Part shown: positions 56,327 to 64,000 of the stretch, piece after piece | How positions within the stretch are numbered: position 1 is the stretch's first letter | How the letters are laid out: every line of letters begins with the position of its first letter | Assembly: GCA_026398875.1 (NCBI GenBank) | Contig: JAPLSB010000009.1 | Coordinates: 186,001-250,000 of the forward strand | Origin: Gammaproteobacteria bacterium | GTDB lineage: Bacteria > Pseudomonadota > Gammaproteobacteria > Nevskiales > Nevskiaceae | Reading direction: 5' to 3' | Length of the DNA: 64,000 bases | The notes under the pieces: model-generated | Databases searched by the model: none | Told to the model about the DNA's origin: nothing | The model's input: the letters and a program-made list of their open reading frames with translations, nothing else | Made by a program: the position numbers and the translations under genes

Positions 56327-56584
56327 TCAGGCGTCGCGCAGCAGCGGGTCGAGCTTGCCGGCGCGGTCGAGTGCCGCGAGATCATCGAAACCGCCGACGT
56401 GATGATCGCCGACATAGATCTGCGGCACGGTGCGCCGGCCGGTACGAGTCATCAGGTCGATGCGCAGCTGTTCATTGCCGTCGATCATGATTTCCTCGAA
56501 CGGCACGCCCTTCTGGGTCAGCAGACGCTTGGCCATCATGCAGTACGGGCAAATGCGGGTCGAATAGACGGTGACCGGCTTCAT
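56327..56584 (-). CDS. grxC: Glutaredoxin 3 GrxC
   Basis: The 85-residue protein has the active-site Cys12-Pro-Tyr-Cys15 and the glutathione-binding TRTGRRTVPQIYVGDHHVGGFDDL with the cis-Pro. It reduces protein and ribonucleotide reductase disulfides with glutathione in the cytoplasm. It lies 47 bases after the rhodanese gene and before secB. Confidence 0.97.
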   Translation of the reverse strand: MKPVTVYSTRICPYCMMAKRLLTQKGVPFEEIMIDGNEQLRIDLMTRTGRRTVPQIYVGDHHVGGFDDLAALDRAGKLDPLLRDA

Positions 56585-56631
56585 CGGAACAACCTCGCGC
56601 CGTCAGGCGGCAGCTACGGTGGGAAAAGAAT

Positions 56632-57081
56632 TTACTTGGCGGTGACCGGCAAGCTGGCAGTCAGCCAGCCGTTCATGCCGCCCTTGAGCTGGTAGACCTC
56701 GGTGTGGCCGAGTGCGCGCAGCTTGGCAGCGGCCTCGACCTGGCTGGAACCGAGTGCGCAGTAGACGATGACCGGCCGCGACTTGTCCTTGCCGATTTCG
56801 GCAGCGCGCTCGCCGAACTTGGCCAGCGGGATGTTCACGGCGTTCAGCAGATGGCCCTTCTTGAAATCCGTGTTCGGCCGGACATCGACGATCAGCGCGT
56901 CGCGGTCATTGATCAGGCGAACGGCTTCCAGCGCACCAAGGCGCTTGCCGCCGGTCAGCGTGCCGTGGACTTCATTGGCGATCATCGCGGTGCTGGCCAG
57001 GGCCAGAGCGATGAACAGGAGCGGATGAGCCTGTACGAAAGGCAGCAGTTGGTCGATCAAGGGGAGCCGGACATTGAACAA
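56632..57081 (-). CDS. Membrane-anchored rhodanese-domain protein (YibN-like)
   Basis: The 149-residue protein has a membrane helix (about residues 18-38) followed by a single rhodanese domain: ALIVDVRPNTDFKKGHLLNAVNIP and VIVYCALGSSQ with catalytic Cys108. It matches YibN, which lies before grxC-secB in enterics. It may move sulfane sulfur or act in envelope biogenesis. Its start codon is only 12 bases from the divergent envC start. Confidence 0.93.
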   Translation of the reverse strand: MFNVRLPLIDQLLPFVQAHPLLFIALALASTAMIANEVHGTLTGGKRLGALEAVRLINDRDALIVDVRPNTDFKKGHLLNAVNIPLAKFGERAAEIGKDKSRPVIVYCALGSSQVEAAAKLRALGHTEVYQLKGGMNGWLTASLPVTAK

Positions 57082-57093
57082 GGGGGCGTTGCG

Positions 57094-58353
57094 ATGGGAT
57101 TATCGCATCCGATGACCCCCCCGGAAAGCAAACCACGCGTCGAGGTCGCGACCCGACCTGCGACGCTGCGACTGATCGCGCTCGGCTGCCTGCTCGGCAT
57201 GGCAATCGCTGGAGGTGCGACGCAAGCGGCCAACGATGCCGCCGCGCGCCTGAAGGCCGGCACCGCCGATCTCGAATCGGTGCGCGCCCGGATCGGTGCA
57301 GCCAATCAGCGCATCGATCGCGCCCGTGCCGATCAGGGCGCGCAGCGAGCGGCTGTCGAGACCGCCGAGCGCAAGATCGCCGATGCCCAGCGCGCGCTGA
57401 AGAAGCTGGCGGCCGATATCGAGGCGCAGGAAGGCCGAGTGCGGGCCGCCCGGGCCAGCCGGGCCGCAGCCGAAACCCGGCTGAACGAGGCGCGCACGCA
57501 GCTCGCGCGACAGGTGCGTTCTGCCTACGTGGCCGGCCATGGCGGCGCCACGGCGCTGGTACTGGCTCAGCAGGAGCCGGATCGTGTGCCGCGCCTGCTG
57601 ACGTACTTCGACTATCTCAATCGCGCCAGCGCGCGTCAGCTGGACGCGATCCACGCCGAGATTGCCGCCGTCGACAGCGAGCAGCAGAAGCTCGACGGCG
57701 AACTGACAGCGCTAACGGCGCTGCAGGCCGGCCGCGAAAAGGCGCTGGCCGGGCTGGAAGCGGATCGCCAGTCGCGGCGCACGGCGGTCGCGGCACTTGA
57801 TGCGCAGATCGCCGGCGAAGGCGAAAAGCTCAAGTCGCTGAAGAGCAGCGAGCAGGACATCCAGGCGCTGCTGCGGCAGCTCAAGGAGGCGCTGGCGGCG
57901 ATTCCGCCGCCGGTCCGCAAGCCGCGCAGCGACGGCAGCCCGCCGAACAAGCAGCGGCCGTTTCCGAAGATGCGCGGCGTGCTGGCCTGGCCACTGCGCG
58001 GCAACATCCTCGCGCGCTACGGCGATGCCAAGCTCGACACCCGCCTGCAGTGGAAGGGGCTGTGGATCGCCGCCAGCGAAGGTGCGCCGGTGCGGGCCAG
58101 CGCGGCGGGCCGCGTCGCCTATGTCGGCTGGCTGTCGAGCTACGGACTGATCGTGGTGCTGGAGCACGACAAGGGCTTCTTCACGCTGTACGGGCACAAC
58201 GCCTCGGTCAGTGCCGCGGCCGGCGATCAGATCGATGCCGGTGAGGTGATCGCGGCGGTTGGCAATACCGGCGGCTACGAGCGCAGCGGCCTGTATTTCG
58301 AAGTGCGGCGCGGCACTGAACCGGTCGATCCCCAGGACTGGCTCGGCCCCTGA
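57094..58353 (+). CDS. envC: Murein hydrolase activator EnvC
   Basis: The 419-residue protein has an export signal (LRLIALGCLLGMAIAGGATQAAN), two long coiled-coil stretches (about 40-290) and a C-terminal LytM/M23 domain (about 315-419). The zinc ligands are lost: the region corresponding to H-x-x-x-D reads QWKGLWI and the final HxH reads GLYFEV, as in E. coli EnvC. That protein is a catalytically dead activator of AmiA and AmiB in septal wall splitting. AGGGGG precedes the ATG by seven bases and overlaps the divergent yibN start. ctpA follows. Confidence 0.94.
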   Translation: MGLSHPMTPPESKPRVEVATRPATLRLIALGCLLGMAIAGGATQAANDAAARLKAGTADLESVRARIGAANQRIDRARADQGAQRAAVETAERKIADAQRALKKLAADIEAQEGRVRAARASRAAAETRLNEARTQLARQVRSAYVAGHGGATALVLAQQEPDRVPRLLTYFDYLNRASARQLDAIHAEIAAVDSEQQKLDGELTALTALQAGREKALAGLEADRQSRRTAVAALDAQIAGEGEKLKSLKSSEQDIQALLRQLKEALAAIPPPVRKPRSDGSPPNKQRPFPKMRGVLAWPLRGNILARYGDAKLDTRLQWKGLWIAASEGAPVRASAAGRVAYVGWLSSYGLIVVLEHDKGFFTLYGHNASVSAAAGDQIDAGEVIAAVGNTGGYERSGLYFEVRRGTEPVDPQDWLGP

Positions 58354-58428
58354 TCGGCGACCGTCCGGAAGCTGAAAAGCCACGGCTGGCGAACGAATCG
58401 GCGCGGTCGGGGTCTGCCGACAGTGCTG

Positions 58429-58437
58429 TGATACATT
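58429..58437 (+). promoter_or_regulatory. Candidate extended -10 promoter of ctpA
   Basis: TGATACATT has the extended -10 form (TGn before a TACATT hexamer). It lies about 75 bases before the ctpA start in the 158-base gap after envC. No -35 is evident. It would let ctpA be transcribed apart from envC. Confidence 0.3.
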
Positions 58438-58511
58438 CGAAATGTGCCTGTCACGCGACCTGAATTCGCGCCAGTTGGCACGCCAAATTCCCTTTCCAGA
58501 TCCTGTTCACC

Positions 58512-59861
58512 ATGTCCTCCTCGACCCGCGTTTCCCTGGCCCTGCTGGCCGGTGTCGTCCTCGGTGTCAGTGCCACGCTGACGCACGGCGTGTTCGCCGA
58601 AAAGCAGGCGCCTACCGAAGCGCTGCCGCTGAAGGATCTGCAGACCTTCGTCGAGATCCTGAACCGGGTGAAGAGCGACTACGTCGAGCCGGTCAAGGAT
58701 GAAACGCTGCTCGAGAACGCGGTGCGCGGCATGCTCGCCGGGCTGGATCCGCACTCCTCGTATCTCGACAAGTCCGAGTACAAGGATCTCAACGCTTCGA
58801 CGACCGGCAAGTTCGGCGGCCTCGGCATCGAAGTGCAGTTGTCGAATGGCCTGGTGAAAGTCGTGTCGCCGATCGATGACACGCCGGCGGCCAAGGCCGG
58901 CGTCAAGGCCGGCGACCTGATCGTCAAGATCGACGACACGCCGGTGAAGGGCCTGACCTTGCAGGACGCCGTCACCAAGATGCGCGGTGACCCGGGCACC
59001 AAGATCGTGCTGACCCTGGTTCGCGAAAGCCAGCCGGCGCCGCTGGTGCTGGAACTGAAGCGCGACTACATCAAGGTGGCCTCGGTGCGCGGCCGTTCGA
59101 TCGAGCCGGGCTTCGGTTACGTGCGCATCTCGCAGTTCACGGCCACCACCGGCAAGAACCTGTCGGAAGAGCTGGCCAAGCTGAAGAAGGAAGGCGAACT
59201 CAAAGGGCTGGTGCTCGACCTGCGCAACAACCCGGGTGGCCTGCTGACCGCGGCAGTCGATGTCTCGGATGAATTCCTCAACAAGGGCAGCATCGTCAGC
59301 ATCAAGGGACGCGATGCCGATTCGACGCGCGCCTTCGATGCCTCGGTCGGCGACGCGCTCGATGGCAAGCCGCTGGTGGTGCTGGTCAACGGTGGTTCGG
59401 CTTCGGCAGCGGAAATCGTCGCCGGCGCACTGCAGGACCAGAAGCGCGGCGTGCTGATCGGTTCCAAGACCTTCGGCAAGGGCTCGGTGCAGACCATCCT
59501 GCCGCTCAACAACGATTCGGCGATCAAAATCACCACGGCGCGCTACTACACGCCGAGCGGCCGCTCGATCCAGGCCGAAGGCATCGTGCCGGATGTCACC
59601 ATCCAGCCGCTGAAGATTTCCAAGCTCGATCCGTCGGAAGTCGGCGAAGGCGTGCACGAGGCCGACCTGAAGGGCCGTCTCGACAACCCGAACGCCAAGC
59701 CGGACGACGCGGCCAAGGAGGCCGCCAAGGACGAGAAGAAGGACGACAAGAAGGATGGCAAGCAGGAGCCGATCAACATTGCCGATCTGGCGGTCAACGA
59801 CTACGAACTGTACGAAGCGCTGAACCTGCTGAAGGGCATGAGCATCACCCAGGGTCGCTGA
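58512..59861 (+). CDS. ctpA: C-terminal processing peptidase CtpA (S41)
   Basis: The 449-residue protein has a signal peptide or anchor (about residues 5-24), a PDZ domain (about 95-175, [10 protein letters not shown]...[19 protein letters not shown]) and an S41 protease domain. The Ser/Lys dyad is Ser298 in GGSASAAEI and Lys323 in FGKGSVQ. A Lys/Asp-rich stretch (about 400-420) precedes the C-terminus. It cleaves C-terminal tails of periplasmic proteins, including cell-wall hydrolases in some bacteria, which fits its place after envC. Confidence 0.95.
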   Translation: MSSSTRVSLALLAGVVLGVSATLTHGVFAEKQAPTEALPLKDLQTFVEILNRVKSDYVEPVKDETLLENAVRGMLAGLDPHSSYLDKSEYKDLNASTTGKFGGLGIEVQLSNGLVKVVSPIDDTPAAKAGVKAGDLIVKIDDTPVKGLTLQDAVTKMRGDPGTKIVLTLVRESQPAPLVLELKRDYIKVASVRGRSIEPGFGYVRISQFTATTGKNLSEELAKLKKEGELKGLVLDLRNNPGGLLTAAVDVSDEFLNKGSIVSIKGRDADSTRAFDASVGDALDGKPLVVLVNGGSASAAEIVAGALQDQKRGVLIGSKTFGKGSVQTILPLNNDSAIKITTARYYTPSGRSIQAEGIVPDVTIQPLKISKLDPSEVGEGVHEADLKGRLDNPNAKPDDAAKEAAKDEKKDDKKDGKQEPINIADLAVNDYELYEALNLLKGMSITQGR

Positions 59862-59878
59862 GCGTCAAGCGGCTGCGA

Positions 59879-59905
59879 ACGACGCCGGCCTTGTGCCGGC
59901 GTCGT
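59879..59905. terminator. Hairpin terminator between convergent ctpA and DUF4112 genes
   Basis: ACGACGCCGGC and GCCGGCGTCGT form a perfect 11-bp stem with loop CTTGT, placed 17 bases after the ctpA stop and before the DUF4112 stop. Only a weak CGTCTTC follows, so it is called by position and stem quality. Confidence 0.7.
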
Positions 59906-59910
59906 CGTCT

Positions 59911-60396
59911 TCAGCTCCGCATCCACGTCCACAGGCCGTAGCCGATTGCGGCGACACCCAGTGCGCCGGCAACGCGCAGCCACAGCGGGGCCTGACGGCG
60001 TGGTGTCAGCGGCGCCAGCAGCGGCGCGTATTCCTTGCGCAGCAGTTCGAAGTTGCGGCGGTGCGACTTGAACACCGCGTCGAAGACATCGCCCAAGCCG
60101 GGCACCAGACCGCCAGCGAAGTCGATCGCGACATTGCGCGCCATCCGCAACAGCACGCCGCGCGGCACGCCGGCGCGGGCGGCGCGAGTGATCGTCAGGG
60201 CCGACACGCCGAAAGCCAGCGCGTCACCGGCGAACGGGATCAGCCCGACGATAGCATCGAGCCCGAAGCGGAAGCGGGTGCCGGGAATGCTCAGGCAGTC
60301 GTCGAGCCACCAGGCGGTCTTGTCGACGAAGGCGACGAGCTCGCGAACCTTCTCGGCCGAAGGGCCGGGCTGCGTCATGTCACGGCGATCGGCCAT
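59911..60396 (-). CDS. DUF4112 domain protein
   Basis: The 161-residue protein contains WLDDCLSIPGTRFRFGLDAIVGLIPFAGDALAFGVSALTI and MARNVAIDFAGGLVPGLGDVFDAVFKSHRRNFELL, the DUF4112 signature. A C-terminal membrane helix (LWLRVAGALGVAAIGYGLWTW) follows. Two further hydrophobic stretches suggest an inner-membrane protein. The function is unknown. It lies 9 bases after the end of ubiB on the same strand and is probably cotranscribed. Confidence 0.9.
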   Translation of the reverse strand: MADRRDMTQPGPSAEKVRELVAFVDKTAWWLDDCLSIPGTRFRFGLDAIVGLIPFAGDALAFGVSALTITRAARAGVPRGVLLRMARNVAIDFAGGLVPGLGDVFDAVFKSHRRNFELLRKEYAPLLAPLTPRRQAPLWLRVAGALGVAAIGYGLWTWMRS

Positions 60397-60405
60397 GTTG
60401 CGGGG

Positions 60406-62025
60406 TCAGCGAAACGCCTTGAACCAGCCCCAGCTGCCGACCAGCACGAAGGCCGATGACAGCACCACCACCGCGGTCGACGGCGCTGCGCCGTTCAGCG
60501 AGGCCAGCCCGTAGAGCAGCGCGCCGACCACCCAGGCGGTGCCGCCGATGGCGGCATGCAGGCTCTTGCGGGTGGCGCCGCGCAGTTCGCCTCGAAGCGC
60601 TTCGACACCGGCGCTGTCCATCGCATTGCTCGGCAGCGCACCGCCCTTGGCGAGGAACTTCATCGCGTTCTGCGCCAGTTCCGGCAGCGCTTCGGCAATC
60701 TGCGGGCCCTGCTTGCGCAGCCGCGCGAAGGTGGCCGACGGATTGATCCGGTTCCACATCCACTGCTCCATGATCGGCTTGGCGGTCTTCCAGAGATCCA
60801 GTTCCGGATACAGCTGGCGGCCGAGGCCTTCGGTGGTCAGCAGGGTCTTCTGAAGAAGTACGAGCTGCGGCTGCACCTGGTAGTTGAAGCGCCGGGCGAT
60901 CTCGAACAGGCGCAGCAGGAAGACCCCGAACGAAATGTCCTTGATCGGTTTTCCGAAGATCGGCTCGGAAACAGTGCGGATCGCGCTTTCGAAGTCTTCG
61001 GCACGGACATCGGCGGGAATCCAGCCCGATTCCAGATGCAGCTCGGCGATGCGCCGGTAGTCGCGATTGAAGAAGGCCAGGAAGTTCTCGGCCAGATAGC
61101 GCAGGTCGGCCGGCGTCAGCTGGCCGACGATGCCGAAGTCCACCGCCAGATAGCTCGGTTTCCGCACATCCGACACATCGACAAAGATGTTGCCGGGGTG
61201 CATGTCGGCATGGAAGAAGTTGTCGCGGAACACCTGCTTGAAGAAGATCTCGACGCCGCGTTCGGCGAGCACCTGGAAGTTCACGCCCATCTCGCGCAGG
61301 CGGTCGATCTCGCGCAAGGAAACGCCGTGGATGCGCTCCATCACCAGCACGTCGGCGCGGGTGTAGTCCCAAAACACGATCGGGTGATAGATCAGCTCCG
61401 AGCCCAGCCAGTTGCGGCGCAAGAGCGAGCAGTTCGCGCCTTCGCGCATCAGGTCCAGCTCATCGAAAATGACCCGCTCGTACTCGGCCACCACTTCGCG
61501 TGGCCGCAGGCGCTTGCCCAGCGGATGCCAGCGCTCGGCGAACTCGGCCAGTGCGCGCAGCAGGTCGACATCCTTCTCGACCCGGGCGTGGACGCCGGGC
61601 CGCAGCACCTTGATCACCACTTCGAAGCCCGGATCGCCCTCGTCCTGTGGCTTCAGCCGTGCCGTGTGGACCTGCGCGACGGAGGCTGCCGCCAGCGGCA
61701 CTTCATCGAAGGCATCGAACATGTCCTCGATGCGGCGGCCCAGCGAGCGCTCGATCAGCGCCCGCGCCTCGGCACCCGAGAATGGCTCGACCTTGTCCTG
61801 CAGCTGCGCCAGCTCGGCAGCCACGTCGTGCGGCAGGATGTCCGGCCGGGTCGACAGCGCCTGCCCGAACTTGATGAACACCGGACCGAGTTCCTGCAGC
61901 GCCAGCCGCAGCCGCTCGCCGCGCGAGCGCGGGTCGTTCGAAGGCCGGCCGTTCCAGAATTCCGATAGGCCGTAGCGGCGCGTGACCTGCCAGATCGCCC
62001 ACAGGCGCGGCGTGGCGCGGATCAT
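60406..62025 (-). CDS. ubiB: Ubiquinone biosynthesis kinase-like protein UbiB
   Basis: The 539-residue protein has the ADCK/UbiB marks: KxGQ in ELGPVFIKFGQALSTRPD, the Ala-rich nucleotide loop AAASVAQVHTA, NCSLLRRNW, a FFHADMHPGNIFVD catalytic loop and a VDFGIVGQL metal motif. Two membrane helices close the protein. It is an atypical kinase/ATPase needed for ubiquinone synthesis in the membrane. Its ATG overlaps the ubiJ stop, so ubiE-ubiJ-ubiB form one operon. Confidence 0.95.
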   Translation of the reverse strand: MIRATPRLWAIWQVTRRYGLSEFWNGRPSNDPRSRGERLRLALQELGPVFIKFGQALSTRPDILPHDVAAELAQLQDKVEPFSGAEARALIERSLGRRIEDMFDAFDEVPLAAASVAQVHTARLKPQDEGDPGFEVVIKVLRPGVHARVEKDVDLLRALAEFAERWHPLGKRLRPREVVAEYERVIFDELDLMREGANCSLLRRNWLGSELIYHPIVFWDYTRADVLVMERIHGVSLREIDRLREMGVNFQVLAERGVEIFFKQVFRDNFFHADMHPGNIFVDVSDVRKPSYLAVDFGIVGQLTPADLRYLAENFLAFFNRDYRRIAELHLESGWIPADVRAEDFESAIRTVSEPIFGKPIKDISFGVFLLRLFEIARRFNYQVQPQLVLLQKTLLTTEGLGRQLYPELDLWKTAKPIMEQWMWNRINPSATFARLRKQGPQIAEALPELAQNAMKFLAKGGALPSNAMDSAGVEALRGELRGATRKSLHAAIGGTAWVVGALLYGLASLNGAAPSTAVVVLSSAFVLVGSWGWFKAFR

Positions 62026-62636
62026 GGCGCGCTCCGCTGTTCGAGCTGCGCGAGGCGCGCTTCAAGCCGATCGACCCCTTCCCGCACGCTGTCCACTGCG
62101 TCCATCCATTCCTCGACATCGGCCGCGCGGGCCAGGTCTTCGCTTTCTTCGGTCAGGTATTCGGCGGTATCGCGGCTGAGCTTGTCTGCGGCGGACCGGC
62201 CGAAACCGAACAGGCCGCGCAAACCGCCGACCAGCCGATGCGCCGCGCCATCACCAATGACCTTGGCGATCAGTTCCTCGGGATCGAAGCCGACTCGGGT
62301 CAGCAGGCCGCTGAAGCGGGTCAGCAGTTCGGTGTCGCCGACCACGTCGATGCCGGTCGGCAGGCCTTCGCGGCGGGCCAGTGTGTTCAGGCCAAGCCGC
62401 GCCAGCCGCAGGCTCGGCGCCGACACCAGCACGTCCGGCTCGTCCTCGGCGACGTTCGACACCCGGACGCCGGTCGCGATCGGCTCGATCACGAACATCC
62501 AGCCGAGATCGGCCGCTTCGAGCGCGATCGACTTGCCTTGCATTGCCGCGCAATCGGCGATCACGCCGCGTTCCAGACGCAGGTAGCGGTTCAGCGCGAC
62601 TTCGACGGCCGCGCAGACAAGAGCGGGAGCGGCCAT
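62022..62636 (-). CDS. ubiJ: Ubiquinone biosynthesis accessory factor UbiJ (SCP2-like)
   Basis: The 204-residue protein has an SCP2-like lipid-binding domain at the N-terminus (about 10-115) and a helical, coiled C-terminus (VEEWMDAVDSVREGVDRLEARLAQLEQ). Its place between ubiE and ubiB matches UbiJ, which with UbiK organises the soluble Ubi complex and binds the lipid intermediates. It starts one base before the ubiE stop and overlaps ubiB by 4 bases. Confidence 0.93.
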   Translation of the reverse strand: MAAPALVCAAVEVALNRYLRLERGVIADCAAMQGKSIALEAADLGWMFVIEPIATGVRVSNVAEDEPDVLVSAPSLRLARLGLNTLARREGLPTGIDVVGDTELLTRFSGLLTRVGFDPEELIAKVIGDGAAHRLVGGLRGLFGFGRSAADKLSRDTAEYLTEESEDLARAADVEEWMDAVDSVREGVDRLEARLAQLEQRSAP

Positions 62637-62637
62637 G

Positions 62638-63417
62638 TCAGTCCAGACGATATCCGCGATGCACGGCGACGATGCCGCCGGTCAGGTTGTAGACCTGCAC
62701 GCGGGCCAGGCCGGCGTTTTCCATCATGCCTTTGAGCGTTTCCTGATCCGGGTGCATGCGGATCGACTCGGCGAGGTAACGGTAGCTGTCGGCGTCGTTG
62801 GCGACCAGACGGCCCATCAGCGGCAGCAGCTTGAACGAGTACTGGTCGTAGACCTTGCTGAGGAGTTCGGTCTGCGGCTTGGAGAATTCGAGCACCAGCA
62901 GGCGGCCACCGGGCTTCAGCACGCGCCGCATCGAAGCCAGTGCCTTGTCCTTGTCGGTGACGTTGCGCAAGCCGAAGGCGATGGTGATGCAGTCGAAAGT
63001 GCCGTCCTCGAACGGCAGACACTCGGCATTGGCCTGCACCAGCGGCACGTCGACGACACCCTTGTCGGCAAGCGCGGCGCGACCCTGATTCAGCATCGCG
63101 GCATTGATGTCGGCCAGCGTGACCAGGCCACGGGTGCCGGCCAGCTTGCGGAATTCGCGAGCGAGGTCGCCGGTGCCGCCGGCCAGATCGAGCACTTTTT
63201 CGCCCGAGCGCACGCCGGCCAGATCGATGACGAAGCGCTTCCACAGCCGGTGGATGCCGAACGACATCAGGTCATTCATCACGTCGTACTTCGAGGCGAC
63301 CGACGAGAACACCTCGCGCACGCGCTTCTGTTTCTCGCCGACCGGCACCTGCTCGAAGCCGAAGTGCGTGGTGCCGCGCGGGTTGCCACGCGGGTTGTCG
63401 GAGTCTTGCTGAGCCAT
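62638..63417 (-). CDS. ubiE: Ubiquinone/menaquinone methyltransferase UbiE
   Basis: The 259-residue class I methyltransferase has the family entries [44 protein letters not shown], motif [13 protein letters not shown] and [17 protein letters not shown]. It C-methylates the benzoquinol ring in ubiquinone synthesis. It is the first gene of the ubiE-ubiJ-ubiB(-DUF4112) unit. Upstream lies a repeat-filled gap of nearly 500 bases. Confidence 0.96.
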   Translation of the reverse strand: MAQQDSDNPRGNPRGTTHFGFEQVPVGEKQKRVREVFSSVASKYDVMNDLMSFGIHRLWKRFVIDLAGVRSGEKVLDLAGGTGDLAREFRKLAGTRGLVTLADINAAMLNQGRAALADKGVVDVPLVQANAECLPFEDGTFDCITIAFGLRNVTDKDKALASMRRVLKPGGRLLVLEFSKPQTELLSKVYDQYSFKLLPLMGRLVANDADSYRYLAESIRMHPDQETLKGMMENAGLARVQVYNLTGGIVAVHRGYRLD

Positions 63418-63506
63418 GGTCGGCGGGGGAAGTCGGGAGTCGCCGGATTATCGCAGTTCGCTGTCTTCGCGCGCCGGGTGCCGAAGAAAAGCGAGCCTCA
63501 GGCCGA

Positions 63507-63675
63507 GAACGCCAGGACGTGGAGAAAAGCCAAAGCCCCGGGGCACAAAGGCACAAAGGTGAAAAGCAAGGACAGCAGGCACGGCTGGGAGGATTTCGCT
63601 TTCCTTCGTGTCCTTGTCGTTGCCGTTCTTCGTGCCTTTGTGCCCCGGAGCTTTTCTCGCTTCGGCTGTTCTCGG
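63507..63675. repeat. Intergenic repeat unit 1 (AAAGGCACAAAGG family)
   Basis: The unit runs from GAACGCCAGGACGTGG to GTTCTCGG. It contains an internal perfect inverted repeat of 17 bases, CCGGGGCACAAAGGCAC at 63538-63554 and its complement at 63632-63648, so the transcript could fold into a large hairpin. A second copy follows at 63699. No gene is supported in 63418-63912; apparent frames there come from the repeat. Confidence 0.8.
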
Positions 63676-63698
63676 GTGGACCGCGCTCCTGATGCAAC

Positions 63699-63865
63699 GA
63701 ACGCCAGGACGTGGAGAAAAGCCAAAGCCCCGGGGCACAAAGGCACAAAGGTGAAAAGCAAGGGCAACAAGCACGGCTGCGACGTTTTGTTTTCTTCGTG
63801 TCCTTGCTGTTGCCGTTCTTCGTGCCTTTGTGCTCCGGAGTTTTTCTCGCTGTGGCTGTGCTCGG
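63699..63865. repeat. Intergenic repeat unit 2 (direct copy of unit 1)
   Basis: The unit repeats unit 1 in the same orientation at an offset of about 190 bases. The first about 80 bases (GAACGCCAGGACGTGG through AAAAGCAAGG-CA-CA) are nearly identical and the second half (CTTCGTGTCCTTG, GTTGCCGTTCTTCGTGCC) has scattered changes. The internal inverted arms differ at one base (TGCTCCGG instead of TGCCCCGG). Confidence 0.8.
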
Positions 63866-63912
63866 AGACTTCGCGATCTCAGCACGTCACTCGCTGCCGA
63901 TGTGGACTGCGC

Positions 63913-64000
63913 TCAGTCGTCGGCGAGGTCTTCGCCGAAGATTTCCCGCGTGAAGCCGAACTGGCTCAGGTCGCGAATGCGGCGCGGGTACAGGATGCCG
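63913..64000 (-). CDS. C-terminal end of an unidentified protein (partial)
   Basis: Reading on the minus strand from the window edge gives GILYPRRIRDLSQFGFTREI and eight more residues (FGEDLADD), then TGA. The stretch looks like real coding sequence (hydrophobic/basic alternation, no repeat) but is too short to name. The rest of the gene lies beyond the window. Confidence 0.5.
   Translation of the reverse strand, partial: GILYPRRIRDLSQFGFTREIFGEDLADD

Noticed and set aside
58060..58353. Active M23 endopeptidase in EnvC
   Set aside because: Zinc-ligand positions are replaced (QWKGLWI, GLYFEV), as in known EnvC activators.
63507..63865. CRISPR-like array
   Set aside because: Only two long units about 190 bases apart with internal inverted arms; no short regularly spaced repeats and no cas genes.
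63272..63885. Several minus-strand frames with repeated FHLCAFVPRGF-like peptides
   Set aside because: They are translations of the two intergenic repeat units. The duplication of the peptide follows from the DNA repeat, with no start signal or domain.

Overview
The window is a GC-rich (roughly two thirds G+C), gene-dense chromosome segment, most likely from a gammaproteobacterium. Pointers are the ubiquinone genes ubiE-ubiJ-ubiB, the gpsA-secB-grxC-yibN-envC block (an order also known from enterics), ampD-ampE, hisBHAF-hisE followed by tatABC, typA, slyD and trmL. The small domain-of-unknown-function proteins (DUF4197, DUF6279, DUF1631, DUF4112) and the style of the intergenic repeats resemble Xanthomonadales/Nevskiales relatives. 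That placement is inference; there is no rRNA or tRNA gene here to confirm it.

Layout. 1-12.5 kb: end of a polyphosphate kinase 2 gene, an NAD(P)-binding oxidoreductase, a hotdog thioesterase, a large PQQ-type sugar dehydrogenase lipoprotein with a C-terminal haem-binding region, a class I amidotransferase, a secreted propeller-like protein, uppP, a FolM-like reductase, a lower-GC orphan exported protein bracketed by repeat remnants, a TANGO2/NRDE protein, an EcsC-family protein, an overlapping GNAT/RimK-like pair and a VOC protein. 12.5-16.4 kb: a RelE/ParE-type toxin-antitoxin pair, a PQQ-associated-type beta-propeller coupled to an MxaD-like SRPBCC protein, and an amidase lipoprotein. 16.4-25 kb: typA, a DUF4197 protein, a three-gene lipoprotein/TPR/HupE operon, rubredoxin and a DUF1631 protein. 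25-34.7 kb: metH, a secreted methyltransferase-like protein, an S9 peptidase, slyD, a small membrane protein, a short-chain reductase/lipoprotein pair and a YggU-family gene.

34.7-39.6 kb is the histidine cluster hisB-hisH-hisA-hisF-hisE, with no hisI between hisF and hisE, followed by tatA-tatB-tatC. 39.7-47.8 kb: a two-component system, then btuF-ampE-ampD on the opposite strand, an M16 peptidase, a small exported protein and trmL. 47.8-54.1 kb is a glycosyltransferase island of two divergent, internally overlapping operons (2 + 4 genes), probably for LPS or another surface glycan. A DUF433/DUF5615 toxin-antitoxin-like pair sits at its far end. 54.7-63.4 kb: gpsA-secB-grxC-yibN with divergent envC-ctpA, then DUF4112, ubiB, ubiJ and ubiE. 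The last 0.5 kb holds two near-identical copies of an intergenic repeat and the end of a further gene.

Most of the window is housekeeping: cell envelope synthesis and recycling, protein export, and cofactor, ubiquinone, histidine and methionine metabolism. The accessory parts are the 7.2-8.2 kb patch, the two toxin-antitoxin pairs, the PQQ-related genes, the GNAT/RimK pair and the glycosyltransferase island. No CRISPR array, prophage, intact insertion sequence or clear new defence system was found.
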